The notes: a model not told the origin generated them from the letters alone. 64,000 nt of DNA from Bacteroidetes bacterium HGW-Bacteroidetes-5 (GCA_002842515.1 PHDC01000001.1:186001-250000); one strand, 5' to 3'. Numbered from the stretch's first letter, positions 27,601 to 36,310 are shown. A program made the numbers and translations.

Positions 27601-28380
27601 CTAGGGTTGCTTTCCTATATAGGCTAAAATTCCTCCGTCTACATAGAGGATGTGTCCATTCACAAAATCTGAAGCTGCAGATGCAAGAAAAACTGCAGGA
27701 CCCTGTAAATCTTCGGTTGTACCCCAGCGTGCTGCAGGAGTTTTAGAGATAATAAAAGAGTTAAAAGGGTGCCCATCTTCGCGTAAAGGTGCTGTTTGTG
27801 GAGTTGCTATATACCCAGGGCCCAGTCCGTTACATTGGATGTTAAACGAACCGTACTCCGATGCAATGTTCTTAGTGAGCATTTTAAGACCACCTTTGGC
27901 AGCAGCATATGCACTCACAGTCTCCCTTCCAAGTTCACTCATCATAGAGCAGATATTAATTATCTTTCCTCCCCCCTTTTTAATCATTGACGGTATGACC
28001 GCTTTTGCAATTATAAAAGGGGCATTTAAATCAATATCTATTACCTGTCTGAATTCGGCTGCAGTCATCTCGTGCATCGGTATTCGTTTTATAATGCCTG
28101 CGTTGTTTACAAGAATGTCTATTACGCCAACCTCTCTCTCTATCTGAGAGATGGTTGTATTTACCAACTCTTCATTAGTTACATCAAAAACATAACCTGC
28201 TGCCTCAATACCAAGCTTTTTATACTCTCTCAGCCCCGAATCTACAAGCTCTTTATTAATGTCGTTGAAAACTATTTTTGCCCCGGCCTGTGCTAATGCA
28301 ACTGCCAGCGAAAAACCTATACCATAGGAGGCTCCTGTTACAAGAGCGACTTTTCCTTCAAGTGAAAAAAGATTGTTCAT
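27601..28380 (-). CDS. kduD: 2-deoxy-D-gluconate / 2-keto-3-deoxygluconate 5-dehydrogenase KduD
   Basis: A 259-residue short-chain dehydrogenase with TGASYGIGFSLA (residues 16-27), NNAGI, YAAAK and a C-terminal HILYVDGGILAYIG typical of KduD. It interconverts 2,5-diketo-3-deoxygluconate and KDG with NAD(H). It lies 10 nt downstream of kduI, the enzyme that makes its substrate, so the pair forms an isomerase-reductase route parallel to the separate SDR at 22047-22799. Confidence 0.9.
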   Translation of the reverse strand: MNNLFSLEGKVALVTGASYGIGFSLAVALAQAGAKIVFNDINKELVDSGLREYKKLGIEAAGYVFDVTNEELVNTTISQIEREVGVIDILVNNAGIIKRIPMHEMTAAEFRQVIDIDLNAPFIIAKAVIPSMIKKGGGKIINICSMMSELGRETVSAYAAAKGGLKMLTKNIASEYGSFNIQCNGLGPGYIATPQTAPLREDGHPFNSFIISKTPAARWGTTEDLQGPAVFLASAASDFVNGHILYVDGGILAYIGKQP

Positions 28381-28390
28381 ACTCCTTTAT

Positions 28391-29233
28391 TTATCTTAAC
28401 TCTGCAGTCGGGGCCGGTTTCATATCTGTATAGTCTGAATTTTCGCCTCCCATTCCCCAAATAAATGTGTAATTACTTGTTGCACAAGCACTATGAATAC
28501 TCCACACCGGAGATATTACTGCCTGTTCATTTGATATCCAAATATGTCTTGTCTCATTTGGCTCTCCCATAAAATGGCATACAGACTGACCCTGAGGGAC
28601 TTCAAAATAGAAATATACCTCCATTCTCCTTTCGTGAGTATGAGCCGGCATTGTATTCCAAACACTTCCGGATAGTAATTCTGTCATACCCAACTGAAGC
28701 TGACAGGTTTGCACAGTTTCGGAAACGATTAGTTTATTAAGAACTCTCCTATTGCACTCCTCTTGTTTGCCAAGTTCAATAACAATAGCATCTCTCCTTG
28801 TAATCAGTTTATCCGGATAGCTTGCGTGGGCAGGAACTGAGTTGAAATAGAACTTAGCCGGGTTATTGGAATCCTTACTGCTGAAAACTATTTTTTTATC
28901 TCCCCTTCCTATGTATAGGGCCTCCTTATAGTTTAGAGAGTAAACATCATCTCCCACTGAGATAACCCCTTCACCTCCAATATTTACCACGCCTAACTCT
29001 CTTCGGGATGTAAAGTAATCTGCCTTAAATATCGGTAACGCTTCCAGCTCAATACTCTCTTTTACCGGCATTGCTCCACCGGCGACCATTCTGTCTACCA
29101 TAGAGTAGGTTATATTCAGCTCATCTTCGACAAACAATTTCTCTACCAAAAAATGCTCTCTTATTTTTGTTGTGTCATAACTCTTTACATCGTTTGGGTG
29201 TGACGCATATCTCACTTCGCATTTTGATTTCAT
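28391..29233 (-). CDS. kduI: 4-deoxy-L-threo-5-hexosulose-uronate ketol-isomerase KduI
   Basis: A 280-residue double-cupin isomerase. The zinc ligands H198, H200, E205 and H247 are all present (MPAHTHERRMEVYF and SIHSAC), offset by two from E. coli KduI (196, 198, 203, 245). It converts DKI/DEH to 2,5-diketo-3-deoxygluconate. It is the second gene of the operon, 28 nt after the single-domain PL6 lyase. Confidence 0.95.
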   Translation of the reverse strand: MKSKCEVRYASHPNDVKSYDTTKIREHFLVEKLFVEDELNITYSMVDRMVAGGAMPVKESIELEALPIFKADYFTSRRELGVVNIGGEGVISVGDDVYSLNYKEALYIGRGDKKIVFSSKDSNNPAKFYFNSVPAHASYPDKLITRRDAIVIELGKQEECNRRVLNKLIVSETVQTCQLQLGMTELLSGSVWNTMPAHTHERRMEVYFYFEVPQGQSVCHFMGEPNETRHIWISNEQAVISPVWSIHSACATSNYTFIWGMGGENSDYTDMKPAPTAELR

Positions 29234-29261
29234 AAATCAATCGTTTTTATATTTATATTAC

Positions 29262-30575
29262 TTATTTCTTAAACCACTCTGCTCCACTGTTACTCTTAAT
29301 TGCAAGCCAAATATTGGACACATCAATGATTGATGGCCTGATTGTGGTCTGTGGGGAGAGTTTGGAGTCAAAATTCTTTGTTTTTCCGCCATAGATGGTA
29401 TTGTTTTTAAAAGTCACATCCGGTGTTTGAGGTGTATCAATCCAAACTATAGAGTAGTTGGATTGATTGTCGTTATAGATTGTATTTTGCGTTATCTCAG
29501 TAGAGATTACCGGGAGTGACTGATCTTCCGAAGATCCATAGCTAATTACTATTCCGTTATAACAGTTTTTGATAATGTTTCCCTCAACTCTGCAATCTTT
29601 AACCTGAAAGTATCTGTTTAGAGGTGAATTGACCACACCCTGAATCAGACAAATAGCTGATTGATAATTGGATCCGCGAATATTTTCAAAATAGTTATTC
29701 TTTAGAATCTGGTGATCTCCGATGACTCTAATACCGGCCGTTCCCTCTCTGTTATTGCCAATGAAGAAGTTCCCCTCAACCAAAGAGTTGTTACCGTGTC
29801 TTAAAGTTAGAGCACCCTGACTCTCCAAAAAGAGATTATTTGAAAATTTGTTAAAACAACTCTTATTAGATATAGCCTCAATCTCTGCGTCGCATCGGTA
29901 AAAAGTGTTGTTTGCTACAAGACATTCTGCCCTGTTAAGAGAAAAATCGCTGGTTCCGATTCTTATGCACTCCTGTCCGTTTTTTTTGCTTCCATCACTC
30001 TCCAGAAGAGTAGTTGGTCTTGAAAAGTAGTTGTTTGTAATTTTATGTTGGGGAATAATACCACTCTCCATCCATACAACCAAAAGACAACCTATATTTT
30101 TTTTATCTATAAATGAGCAGTATTCAATTGTATTTCTTTGACCGTATATTGAGACCCATTTATTGTCAGTAGAATCATCCTCTTTCGTATTTACTCCGGA
30201 GATGACACAATTTTGCAATTTTGAGTCATTGGTTCTCATCTCAATAGGTGATTTAGATTGAATAGGTTTAGGATCTTTAAAATGTAGATCTCTAACAACA
30301 ATAAAGCTCCCGTTCAGCAAAAGGGTTGACTCACCGGTGAAGATTACGGCACCGGCTCTTTCTGCTTTTAATAATATTGGTTTAGACTCTGTTCCGGTAG
30401 CATTGAGATGCATTTTTTTGGAATCGTATATACCCGAGGATATGATTATCTCGTCACCCGGATTAAGATTTTTAAGGGTAATAAGCTCAGATGGATCGGA
30501 AATTTTGTAGCTTTCTGCGTGAATTGTTTGACAAGAGGTAAACAATATCAATAGTATAAGTCCAAAAAATTTCAT
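29262..30575 (-). CDS. Single-domain alginate lyase lipoprotein, family PL6
   Basis: 437 residues with a lipobox-type signal peptide (LFTSC, C15), so it is probably lipid-anchored. A single parallel beta-helix covers about residues 22-420. Catalytic K238 (ISNKSC) and R259 (LTLRHG) keep the 21-residue spacing of PL6. It lacks the second helix of the 756-residue paralogue in the same operon. As the first gene of the operon, directly behind the GntR operator, it may be the lyase that acts first at the cell surface; that role is inference. Confidence 0.9.
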   Translation of the reverse strand: MKFFGLILLILFTSCQTIHAESYKISDPSELITLKNLNPGDEIIISSGIYDSKKMHLNATGTESKPILLKAERAGAVIFTGESTLLLNGSFIVVRDLHFKDPKPIQSKSPIEMRTNDSKLQNCVISGVNTKEDDSTDNKWVSIYGQRNTIEYCSFIDKKNIGCLLVVWMESGIIPQHKITNNYFSRPTTLLESDGSKKNGQECIRIGTSDFSLNRAECLVANNTFYRCDAEIEAISNKSCFNKFSNNLFLESQGALTLRHGNNSLVEGNFFIGNNREGTAGIRVIGDHQILKNNYFENIRGSNYQSAICLIQGVVNSPLNRYFQVKDCRVEGNIIKNCYNGIVISYGSSEDQSLPVISTEITQNTIYNDNQSNYSIVWIDTPQTPDVTFKNNTIYGGKTKNFDSKLSPQTTIRPSIIDVSNIWLAIKSNSGAEWFKK

Positions 30576-30598
30576 ATAAAAATATTAAAATACGTTAT

Positions 30599-30614
30599 AA
30601 TTGGTCAACCAATT
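30599..30614. promoter_or_regulatory. GntR/FadR-type operator upstream of the alginate lyase operon
   Basis: AATTGGTCAACCAATT is a palindrome with 7-bp arms around CA, matching the UxuR/ExuR-like pattern of FadR-subfamily GntR operators (TGGT-N2-ACCA). It lies 24 nt before the start of the first operon gene and 63 nt beyond the gntR stop. The core recurs at 31437-31448. Confidence 0.8.
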
Positions 30615-30676
30615 TGAGCGCAATGTAATAAATTTTCTGAAATAGAGAAAAAATATTTAACGAATTTTAAATATTT

Positions 30677-31372
30677 TTATTTTGAGTTTTTGGTTTTAGC
30701 AAATGTATATAACCTGTCTAAGTGCAACCTCATTGCAGATACTGCTTTAGAGGAGCTTCTGGATTCAATTGCATCAATTATGATTTGATGCTCGTGTTTA
30801 TCTGTAGGCAAAGGAGTTGAACAGAAGTCTTTTGTAACATAGTGAGATAGAATATCTGGAGTAATGATTAAGAGCATAGACTTTATCACATCGTTTCTGG
30901 ATGCCTGAGCAATTACGCGATGAAAAATCATATCTTTTTCTACTCTTCTAGGGGTGTGAAAATTATCTATATACTCTTTATGGGCAAGCTTAAGTGACTC
31001 AATATCTTTATCATCTGCACGTTCACAAGCTAATCTGACAGCCTCCATCTCGAGAATTAATCTGGTCTCTACAAGTGAAAAAAAATCATAATTCTCAATT
31101 GACATTATATCTGAGATGAGCCCCTGAAGAGCATTATGATGGATTGCGGCAACCACGGAACCACTTTGCGGATAAGTCTTTACAATTCCATAAAACTCAA
31201 GTTCTGCAAATGCATTTCTAACGTGAGTACGACCAACCTCAAGCTCCTGGGCCAACTTTCTCTCTGCAGGCAATTTACTCCCTGGCTTAAGCTTGCCCTC
31301 ATTTATCATATTATAAATGTGCTGTAGGACCTTAACGGTTGAGTTCTCTTTATGGTTGAATTTACTTAGCAT
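30677..31372 (-). CDS. GntR family regulator, FadR subfamily (uronate/alginate regulator)
   Basis: 231 residues: N-terminal winged HTH (about 8-75, PAERKLAQELEVGRTHVRNA and the wing TYPQSGSVV) and a C-terminal all-helical FCD ligand domain (about 95-220). FadR-subfamily members bind acidic metabolites; in alginate-using flavobacteria a GntR protein of this type controls the alginate system. The gene sits between the two arms of the locus, with identical palindromic operators on either side (30599-30614, 31435-31450), so it most likely represses both arms and itself until an alginate product such as KDG or DEH binds. Confidence 0.9.
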   Translation of the reverse strand: MLSKFNHKENSTVKVLQHIYNMINEGKLKPGSKLPAERKLAQELEVGRTHVRNAFAELEFYGIVKTYPQSGSVVAAIHHNALQGLISDIMSIENYDFFSLVETRLILEMEAVRLACERADDKDIESLKLAHKEYIDNFHTPRRVEKDMIFHRVIAQASRNDVIKSMLLIITPDILSHYVTKDFCSTPLPTDKHEHQIIIDAIESRSSSKAVSAMRLHLDRLYTFAKTKNSK

Positions 31373-31417
31373 ATCTCCGAAATATTGAAACTTTGCGCAA
31401 TATATGAAAAAATATAT

Positions 31418-31425
31418 TATGTTTG
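31418..31425 (+). promoter_or_regulatory. -7 box for the esterase-kdgA operon
   Basis: TATGTTTG fits TAnnTTTG. A TTTG at 31392-31395 is a possible -33 element with a spacer of 22 nt, somewhat long. Transcription would begin near 31432, directly in front of the palindrome at 31435-31450, a good geometry for repression. Confidence 0.5.
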
Positions 31426-31434
31426 TAATATTAT

Positions 31435-31450
31435 TTTTGGTTGACCAATT
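31435..31450. promoter_or_regulatory. GntR/FadR-type operator upstream of the esterase-kdgA operon
   Basis: TTGGTTGACCAA (31437-31448) is the exact reverse complement of the core of the operator at 30601-30612; the flanking bases are less symmetric. It ends 3 nt before ATG 31454, so a bound repressor would cover both the transcription start and the translation start region. It also lies 62 nt upstream of gntR on the other strand, allowing autoregulation. Confidence 0.8.
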
Positions 31451-31453
31451 GCT

Positions 31454-32452
31454 ATGAAAATGAAGATTACGAAACTTGCTTTAACTCTATTCATATTTGT
31501 TATGGTTAGCTCCACTCTCTATTCTCAAGAGGAGTATACAAACAGATATGCAATGAAAATAAAAAAAGAGAATAATGGCTCTTTTTCACTTATCAATTCA
31601 GATGCTTACTCTAGAATTCTTAATCTGGATACTATTTCAGATCTTTTAATCCCATATACCCATAAATCTGTAAAAATATCAGGCAACGATTATAAAGGAG
31701 TCGTTACTCAAGAGTTCGTCTACAAATCATATCCGGAGTATGATCTCAAACTGGCCGTAGATTTTGCTAAATCAAAACAACCGGTACCTTTTATGGTCTA
31801 CATCCACGGCGGGGGGTGGTCAAGAGGAGATTTTAGTTCAAACAGGGACATATCGCAATATTGTGCAATGAAGGGTAACATTACGGGTGTGAGAATAAGC
31901 TACACCCTTGCAAATATGCCCAATGCAAACATAATGATAACAATTGAGGATGTTAAGGATGCTGTGAAATGGATTCAGAAGAACTCACAGATGCTAAATG
32001 TCAATCCTAATGTTTTTGGATTTATGGGTGGGTCTGCCGGGGGGCACCTATCTGCAATTGCGGCGATGTCTATTCCCGGGGCCAAAGTACTAATTGGAGT
32101 ATCCGGTATTTACAACTTGACAGATGCTAAAATAAGCGCTAAAGCAACAGATTCACAAAGAGTTACATATTTCAACAACAAAGATAAAGGAACATTACAG
32201 AGTGCTTCCCCGGTATTTATGATTCCTTCCCAAAATATACCGTCGTGCTATCTGATACACGGAACAGGAGATATTACAGTGGAGTTTACTCAGAGTGTTG
32301 AATTTGCGAATCGATTAAAGGCAAAAGGGGCAAAAAATATCTCTCTGGAGATCTATCCTAACTATGATCACAATATATCTTCAACAAAATCGGATCTTAA
32401 AGAGAAATTATTCCTAAATTCCTACAAATTTATAATTGATAACCTAAAATAA
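31454..32452 (+). CDS. Alpha/beta-hydrolase, probable carbohydrate esterase
   Basis: 332 residues with a signal peptide (about 1-24, STLYSQ), so it is secreted or periplasmic. The oxyanion motif HGGGW (118-122), nucleophile S194 in GGSAGG, D273 (HGTGD) and H306 (YDHN) form a complete serine-hydrolase triad of the BD-FAE/hormone-sensitive-lipase-like esterases. Such enzymes remove O-acetyl groups from glycans. Its place as the first gene of the alginate catabolic operon suggests deacetylation of alginate (bacterial alginate is acetylated on mannuronate), which is inference. Confidence 0.85.
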   Translation: MKMKITKLALTLFIFVMVSSTLYSQEEYTNRYAMKIKKENNGSFSLINSDAYSRILNLDTISDLLIPYTHKSVKISGNDYKGVVTQEFVYKSYPEYDLKLAVDFAKSKQPVPFMVYIHGGGWSRGDFSSNRDISQYCAMKGNITGVRISYTLANMPNANIMITIEDVKDAVKWIQKNSQMLNVNPNVFGFMGGSAGGHLSAIAAMSIPGAKVLIGVSGIYNLTDAKISAKATDSQRVTYFNNKDKGTLQSASPVFMIPSQNIPSCYLIHGTGDITVEFTQSVEFANRLKAKGAKNISLEIYPNYDHNISSTKSDLKEKLFLNSYKFIIDNLK

Positions 32453-32477
32453 TATAAACATAATAAATATTAAACCA

Positions 32478-33944
32478 ATGAAAGTAAAAGGTCTAAGATG
32501 GGTTGTACTAAGTATGATTATGCTGGTCTCCATTATAAATTACCTGGATCGCGGAACTCTCAGCTATATGTGGGTTGCAAATCAAAAAATTGAATATCCT
32601 GCAGAGAGTGTACTTTACAACTCAGAATCAAACACCTACACCGTTACCGAGATGAGTGGGACCACTTCAATTGTCCCTTTTGACAGAGTGAAGCAGCTTG
32701 AGAACGGGGGGTATGAACTTACAAAAGTGGGGGGGATTGCAACAGAGCTTGGGATTGTAGATTCAAATCTTCCAGAGGCTGAGTTTAAAATACAGACAAA
32801 GAAGATTCTGGCAGGAATTACAATTTTTTTTATGATTGCTTACGGACTGAGTCAGCTCTTCTCTGGTAAGTTGTATGATAAAATTGGAACCAGAAAGGGT
32901 TTTGCAGTATCTGCCCTTGTTTGGGGAGCAGCTGATGCCTTTACTTTTCTTGCCTCGGGATTAAAATCTCTTACTGCCTTTAGGTTTATGCTGGGTTTGG
33001 GAGAGGCCGGACCTTGGCCGGGAACAACAAAATCAAATGCAGAGTGGTTTCCATCAAAAGAGAGAGCTTTCGGGCAGGGTCTTTTCAATGCATCAACCTC
33101 TGTAGGAGCGATACTGGCACCAATAGTAATAGGGTTCCTATATCTTTCATTCGGCTGGAAACTTACATTTATATTAGTTGGTTCACTGGCAATTATTTGG
33201 ATTATTCCGTGGCTTATTATAAATAAAAAAGGGCCAAAAGAGCATCCGTGGATCACCGATAAAGAGAGGGAGTACATACTGTCGGGGCAACCCGAAGCTC
33301 AAACAACTGCTCCCATTAAGGCAAAATCCTGGGGAGAGTTATTAAGTAAAAAGAAGAACTATGCGCTGATAGTAGGCAGATTTTTTATCGATCCGGTATG
33401 GTGGATGTTTGTTACTTTCATTCCAATCTATCTGATAGAGGAGTTTAATCTTGATATTAAACAGGTAGCTTTCAGTGCCTGGGTTCCATATGTAGGGGCA
33501 GCAGTAGGTGCATTTACAGGGGGTTGGTTCTCCGGATATCTGCAAAAGAGGGGGAAATCTCTAAATTTTGCACGTAAAACGGCTATGATTGTTGGTGCCT
33601 GCATAGCAATGCCAGGTATTATAGGTGCAACTATGGCTGTTACAGCAACATCAGCAGTACTAATGATGGCAATTATCCTTTGCGGATATCAATTCTACTG
33701 TTCTAACATTCAGACTCTGGCTGCAGATTTTCACTATGGAAAAACTGTTGGCTCTTTGGCGGGATTAGGTGGAGCAGCTGCTGTTCTGGGAACGATTCTG
33801 GCAATGTATGCTGTACCCTATATTACTACAGTCTCCTGGGTGCCATTCTTTATTTTAGGTGGTTCTCTATTCCCGATTTCAATAATGTTTGTCTTTCTTT
33901 TTGGAGGTAAAATACAGAACATAGATCTGGACGAAATAAAATAA
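32478..33944 (+). CDS. MFS transporter, hexuronate (ExuT-like) type
   Basis: 488 residues, twelve predicted membrane helices, with the anion:cation symporter signature NYLDRG after helix 1 and GLGEAGPWPG in helix 4. Likely imports unsaturated or linear uronate monomers across the inner membrane. Residues about 35-105 form an unusual soluble insertion of about 70 residues between helices 1 and 2, where ExuT-type carriers normally have a short loop. It is 25 nt downstream of the esterase and 12 nt before kdgK, so uptake and catabolism are coupled. Confidence 0.92.
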   Translation: MKVKGLRWVVLSMIMLVSIINYLDRGTLSYMWVANQKIEYPAESVLYNSESNTYTVTEMSGTTSIVPFDRVKQLENGGYELTKVGGIATELGIVDSNLPEAEFKIQTKKILAGITIFFMIAYGLSQLFSGKLYDKIGTRKGFAVSALVWGAADAFTFLASGLKSLTAFRFMLGLGEAGPWPGTTKSNAEWFPSKERAFGQGLFNASTSVGAILAPIVIGFLYLSFGWKLTFILVGSLAIIWIIPWLIINKKGPKEHPWITDKEREYILSGQPEAQTTAPIKAKSWGELLSKKKNYALIVGRFFIDPVWWMFVTFIPIYLIEEFNLDIKQVAFSAWVPYVGAAVGAFTGGWFSGYLQKRGKSLNFARKTAMIVGACIAMPGIIGATMAVTATSAVLMMAIILCGYQFYCSNIQTLAADFHYGKTVGSLAGLGGAAAVLGTILAMYAVPYITTVSWVPFFILGGSLFPISIMFVFLFGGKIQNIDLDEIK

Positions 33945-33956
33945 ATCTTTAATAAT

Positions 33957-34997
33957 ATGAAGAGAGTAGTAACATTTGGTGAGATTATGCTTCGCCTCTC
34001 TACACCGGGATATGAGAGGTTTGTGCAGGCAAGATCATTTAACGCAACTTTTGGCGGAGGTGAGGCAAATGTAGCTGTTTCACTGGCAAATTATGGAATA
34101 GATGCAGAGTTTATCTCCCGACTTCCAAAAAATGAGATTGCTGACACCTGTATTGCCGAGTTAAACAGATACGGAGTAAAAACCAATAACATAGTTAGAG
34201 GTGGAGAGAGAATGGGGATATATTTTCTGGAGACAGGAGCTGTAGCCCGACCCTCAAAAGTAATATACGACCGGGCTCACTCTTCTATAAGTACAATTGA
34301 CCCGGATGAGATTAATTGGGAGAAACTTTTGGAGGGTGTAGAGTGGTTTCACTGGACAGGGATCACACCTGCCCTGTCACAAAGCGCAGCAGATGCCTGT
34401 TTAAAAGCTGTTAGAGCTGCCAATAAAATGGGGGTTACGGTATCTTGCGATCTAAACTACAGAAAGAACCTGTGGAAATACGGAAAAGCTCCGTCGGAGG
34501 TGATGCCTGCTCTGGTTGAGTGTTGTGATGTTATTCTTGGAAACGAAGAGGATGCAGAGAAAGTTTTTGGGATTAAACCCAAGGGTTTTGATTCACACGC
34601 TACCGGAGGGCATATTGAATCTGCCGCTTTCCGCTCTGTATGTGAGCAGTTGGTTGAAAAGTTTCCAAGGGCTCAAAAAATTATTATAACTTTGAGGGGT
34701 TCAATAAACGCCAATCATAACACCTGGAGCGGAGTTCTGTTTGACGGAAATAGGTTGCTCGAGTCAAAGCATTATGATATTACTCATATTGTGGACAGAG
34801 TTGGCGGAGGTGATTCATTTATGGGAGGGCTCATATACGGGTTACTCACATATCCTGGAGACGACGCTAAGGCACTCGAGTTTGCCGTTGCAGCATCTTG
34901 TTTAAAGCATACCATCTATGGGGATTTTAACCTTGTAACTGTTGCAGAGGTAGAAAATTTAATGAAAGGAGACGGCTCAGGAAGAGTTGTAAGATAG
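33957..34997 (+). CDS. kdgK: 2-keto-3-deoxygluconate kinase
   Basis: A 346-residue PfkB-family sugar kinase. The N-terminal substrate motif [16 protein letters not shown] and the C-terminal [16 protein letters not shown] (anion hole and catalytic aspartate) are intact. It phosphorylates KDG to KDPG with ATP in the cytoplasm. It lies between the transporter and kdgA, its stop 2 nt before the kdgA start. Confidence 0.95.
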   Translation: MKRVVTFGEIMLRLSTPGYERFVQARSFNATFGGGEANVAVSLANYGIDAEFISRLPKNEIADTCIAELNRYGVKTNNIVRGGERMGIYFLETGAVARPSKVIYDRAHSSISTIDPDEINWEKLLEGVEWFHWTGITPALSQSAADACLKAVRAANKMGVTVSCDLNYRKNLWKYGKAPSEVMPALVECCDVILGNEEDAEKVFGIKPKGFDSHATGGHIESAAFRSVCEQLVEKFPRAQKIIITLRGSINANHNTWSGVLFDGNRLLESKHYDITHIVDRVGGGDSFMGGLIYGLLTYPGDDAKALEFAVAASCLKHTIYGDFNLVTVAEVENLMKGDGSGRVVR

Positions 34998-34999
34998 TT

Positions 35000-35659
35000 A
35001 TGGCAAGATTTAAGAAAATTGAGACTCTTATGGTTATGAAAAAGACAGGAGTTGTTCCTGTGTTTTATCACAACGATATTGAGATTGCAAAAAATGTGCT
35101 TTTGGCCTGCTATAAAGGAGGAATAAGAGCATTTGAATTCACAAACAGAGGAGATTTCGCGCAGGAGGTCTTTGCAGAGCTGGTTAAATACGGAGGGAGA
35201 GATTGTCCTGAGATGATAATCGGAATAGGGTCAATTGTTGACGCTCCTACAGCTGCAATGTATATCCAGTTGGGTGCCAACTTTGTTGTTGGTCCTCTCT
35301 TTAATCCTGATGTAGCAAAAGTATGCAATAGAAGGCTAATCCCCTACTCTCCGGGATGTGGAACTGTATCTGAGATAGGGTTTGCTCAGGAGGCCGGATG
35401 TGATCTGTGTAAGATCTTTCCGGCTGGAAGTGTTGGCGGACCGGCTTTTGTAAAGAGCGTTCTTGCTCCAATGCCCTGGTCAATGATAATGGTGACAGGA
35501 GGGGTTGAACCTACCAGAGAGAATCTGGAGAGTTGGTTTAAAGCCGGGGTAACTTGTGTTGGAATGGGGTCAAACCTTTTTCCGGATTCGGTTCTAAAAA
35601 ATGGGGAGTGGGAGAAAATCACCCAGCTTTGCCGGGAGTGTATTAGCGTTAAAGTTTAA
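35000..35659 (+). CDS. kdgA: KDPG aldolase
   Basis: A 219-residue class I aldolase that splits 2-keto-3-deoxy-6-phosphogluconate to pyruvate and glyceraldehyde-3-phosphate. The Schiff-base lysine is in [11 protein letters not shown], with [17 protein letters not shown] and MVTGGVEPT as surrounding conserved segments; the usual PGxxTPTE is replaced by PGCGTVSE. Last gene of the rightward operon. No clear T-rich terminator is visible after it, but a hairpin repeat follows at 35671-35730. Confidence 0.94.
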   Translation: MARFKKIETLMVMKKTGVVPVFYHNDIEIAKNVLLACYKGGIRAFEFTNRGDFAQEVFAELVKYGGRDCPEMIIGIGSIVDAPTAAMYIQLGANFVVGPLFNPDVAKVCNRRLIPYSPGCGTVSEIGFAQEAGCDLCKIFPAGSVGGPAFVKSVLAPMPWSMIMVTGGVEPTRENLESWFKAGVTCVGMGSNLFPDSVLKNGEWEKITQLCRECISVKV

Positions 35660-35670
35660 ATTACAATCCG

Positions 35671-35730
35671 CCCTTACCCCCTTGGGATTGCCTCCTTTCA
35701 GTCGGCGTTTCCTGTGAGGGGACCATTCAA
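35671..35730. repeat. Hairpin repeat, copy 1, joined to a tRNA-Arg fragment
   Basis: GGGATTGCC and GGCGTTTCC can pair around a short loop, flanked by CCCC and GGGG tracts. The loop and stem sequence (CCTCCTTTCAGTCGGCG) is the same as copy 3 at 37639-37683. Unlike the other copies, the final ATTCAA passes into tRNA-like sequence and not into AGCAAAAAA. Confidence 0.8.
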
Positions 35731-35759
35731 ACCCAAGACCCACAGTTTAGAAGGCTGTT
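35725..35759 (-). pseudogene. tRNA-Arg fragment (T arm to anticodon arm)
   Basis: 35 nt match 37913-37947 of the intact tRNA-Arg(TCT) with two differences (T-loop G to A; one anticodon-stem change). The D arm and acceptor stem are absent, so it cannot form a tRNA. It is in the same orientation as the intact gene, 2.2 kb away. Confidence 0.85.
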
Positions 35760-35857
35760 TGGCAAAATTTATATTGCTCTTAATATCTGATATTTGAAAA
35801 ATACAAAAATTGTACTGGAAAACTATTGGCAAACATTATTGTTTGGCATGTGTATTA

Positions 35858-36301
35858 TTAATATTTAAATTTCTCTGGCATCTTTCGTGTAATAAAAGGC
35901 ATTTTTTCTACAGTTTTTCCTTTCTTTTCAATATCTTCAATCGAATATCCGTGTGAGTTACCAAATAGAATTCCTATAGCTTTACCAGTTTTTTCCAGGA
36001 TAACAACTCTTGCTGAAAAATCTTGGTCTAAAAGTTCTTTAGTTTTGTCATAAAGATATGTTACTGTATAATATGATTCTCCTTTATGATCTCCTTCTTT
36101 GCATTCTCCTTCGAATTTTACAATTGGTGTAAGGTAGCCCCTGTTATATTCCGGGCCGTATTTCTCTACTGCTCTGTCGGCTATCTTTATTAAGAGGCTG
36201 TCTCTTACCTTTGTTGGTAGTTCATTAAAATTTTGAGAGAAAAGAGAATTTGCATTCAGGGTAAAATGCATAATCACAATAATGAAAATAAGCTTTTTCA
36301 T
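35858..36301 (-). CDS. Small secreted protein, unknown function
   Basis: 147 residues, not recognised. A clear signal peptide (about 1-22, ending SLFSQ) is followed by a charged soluble domain with a YTVTYLYDKTKELL segment and a basic C-terminus. No lipobox, repeats or catalytic motif seen. It lies downstream of the ECF sigma factor, the membrane protein and a broken ORF on the same strand, so may belong to that regulon. The left-hand spacer to kdgA holds the hairpin repeat and tRNA fragment. Confidence 0.75.
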   Translation of the reverse strand: MKKLIFIIVIMHFTLNANSLFSQNFNELPTKVRDSLLIKIADRAVEKYGPEYNRGYLTPIVKFEGECKEGDHKGESYYTVTYLYDKTKELLDQDFSARVVILEKTGKAIGILFGNSHGYSIEDIEKKGKTVEKMPFITRKMPEKFKY

Positions 36302-36310
36302 AATTAATAT

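Noticed and set aside
25324-30575. Chondroitinase B (also PL6)
   Set aside because: No sulfatases or unsaturated glucuronyl hydrolase (GH88) in the locus; PL17, KdgF and DEH reductase indicate alginate.
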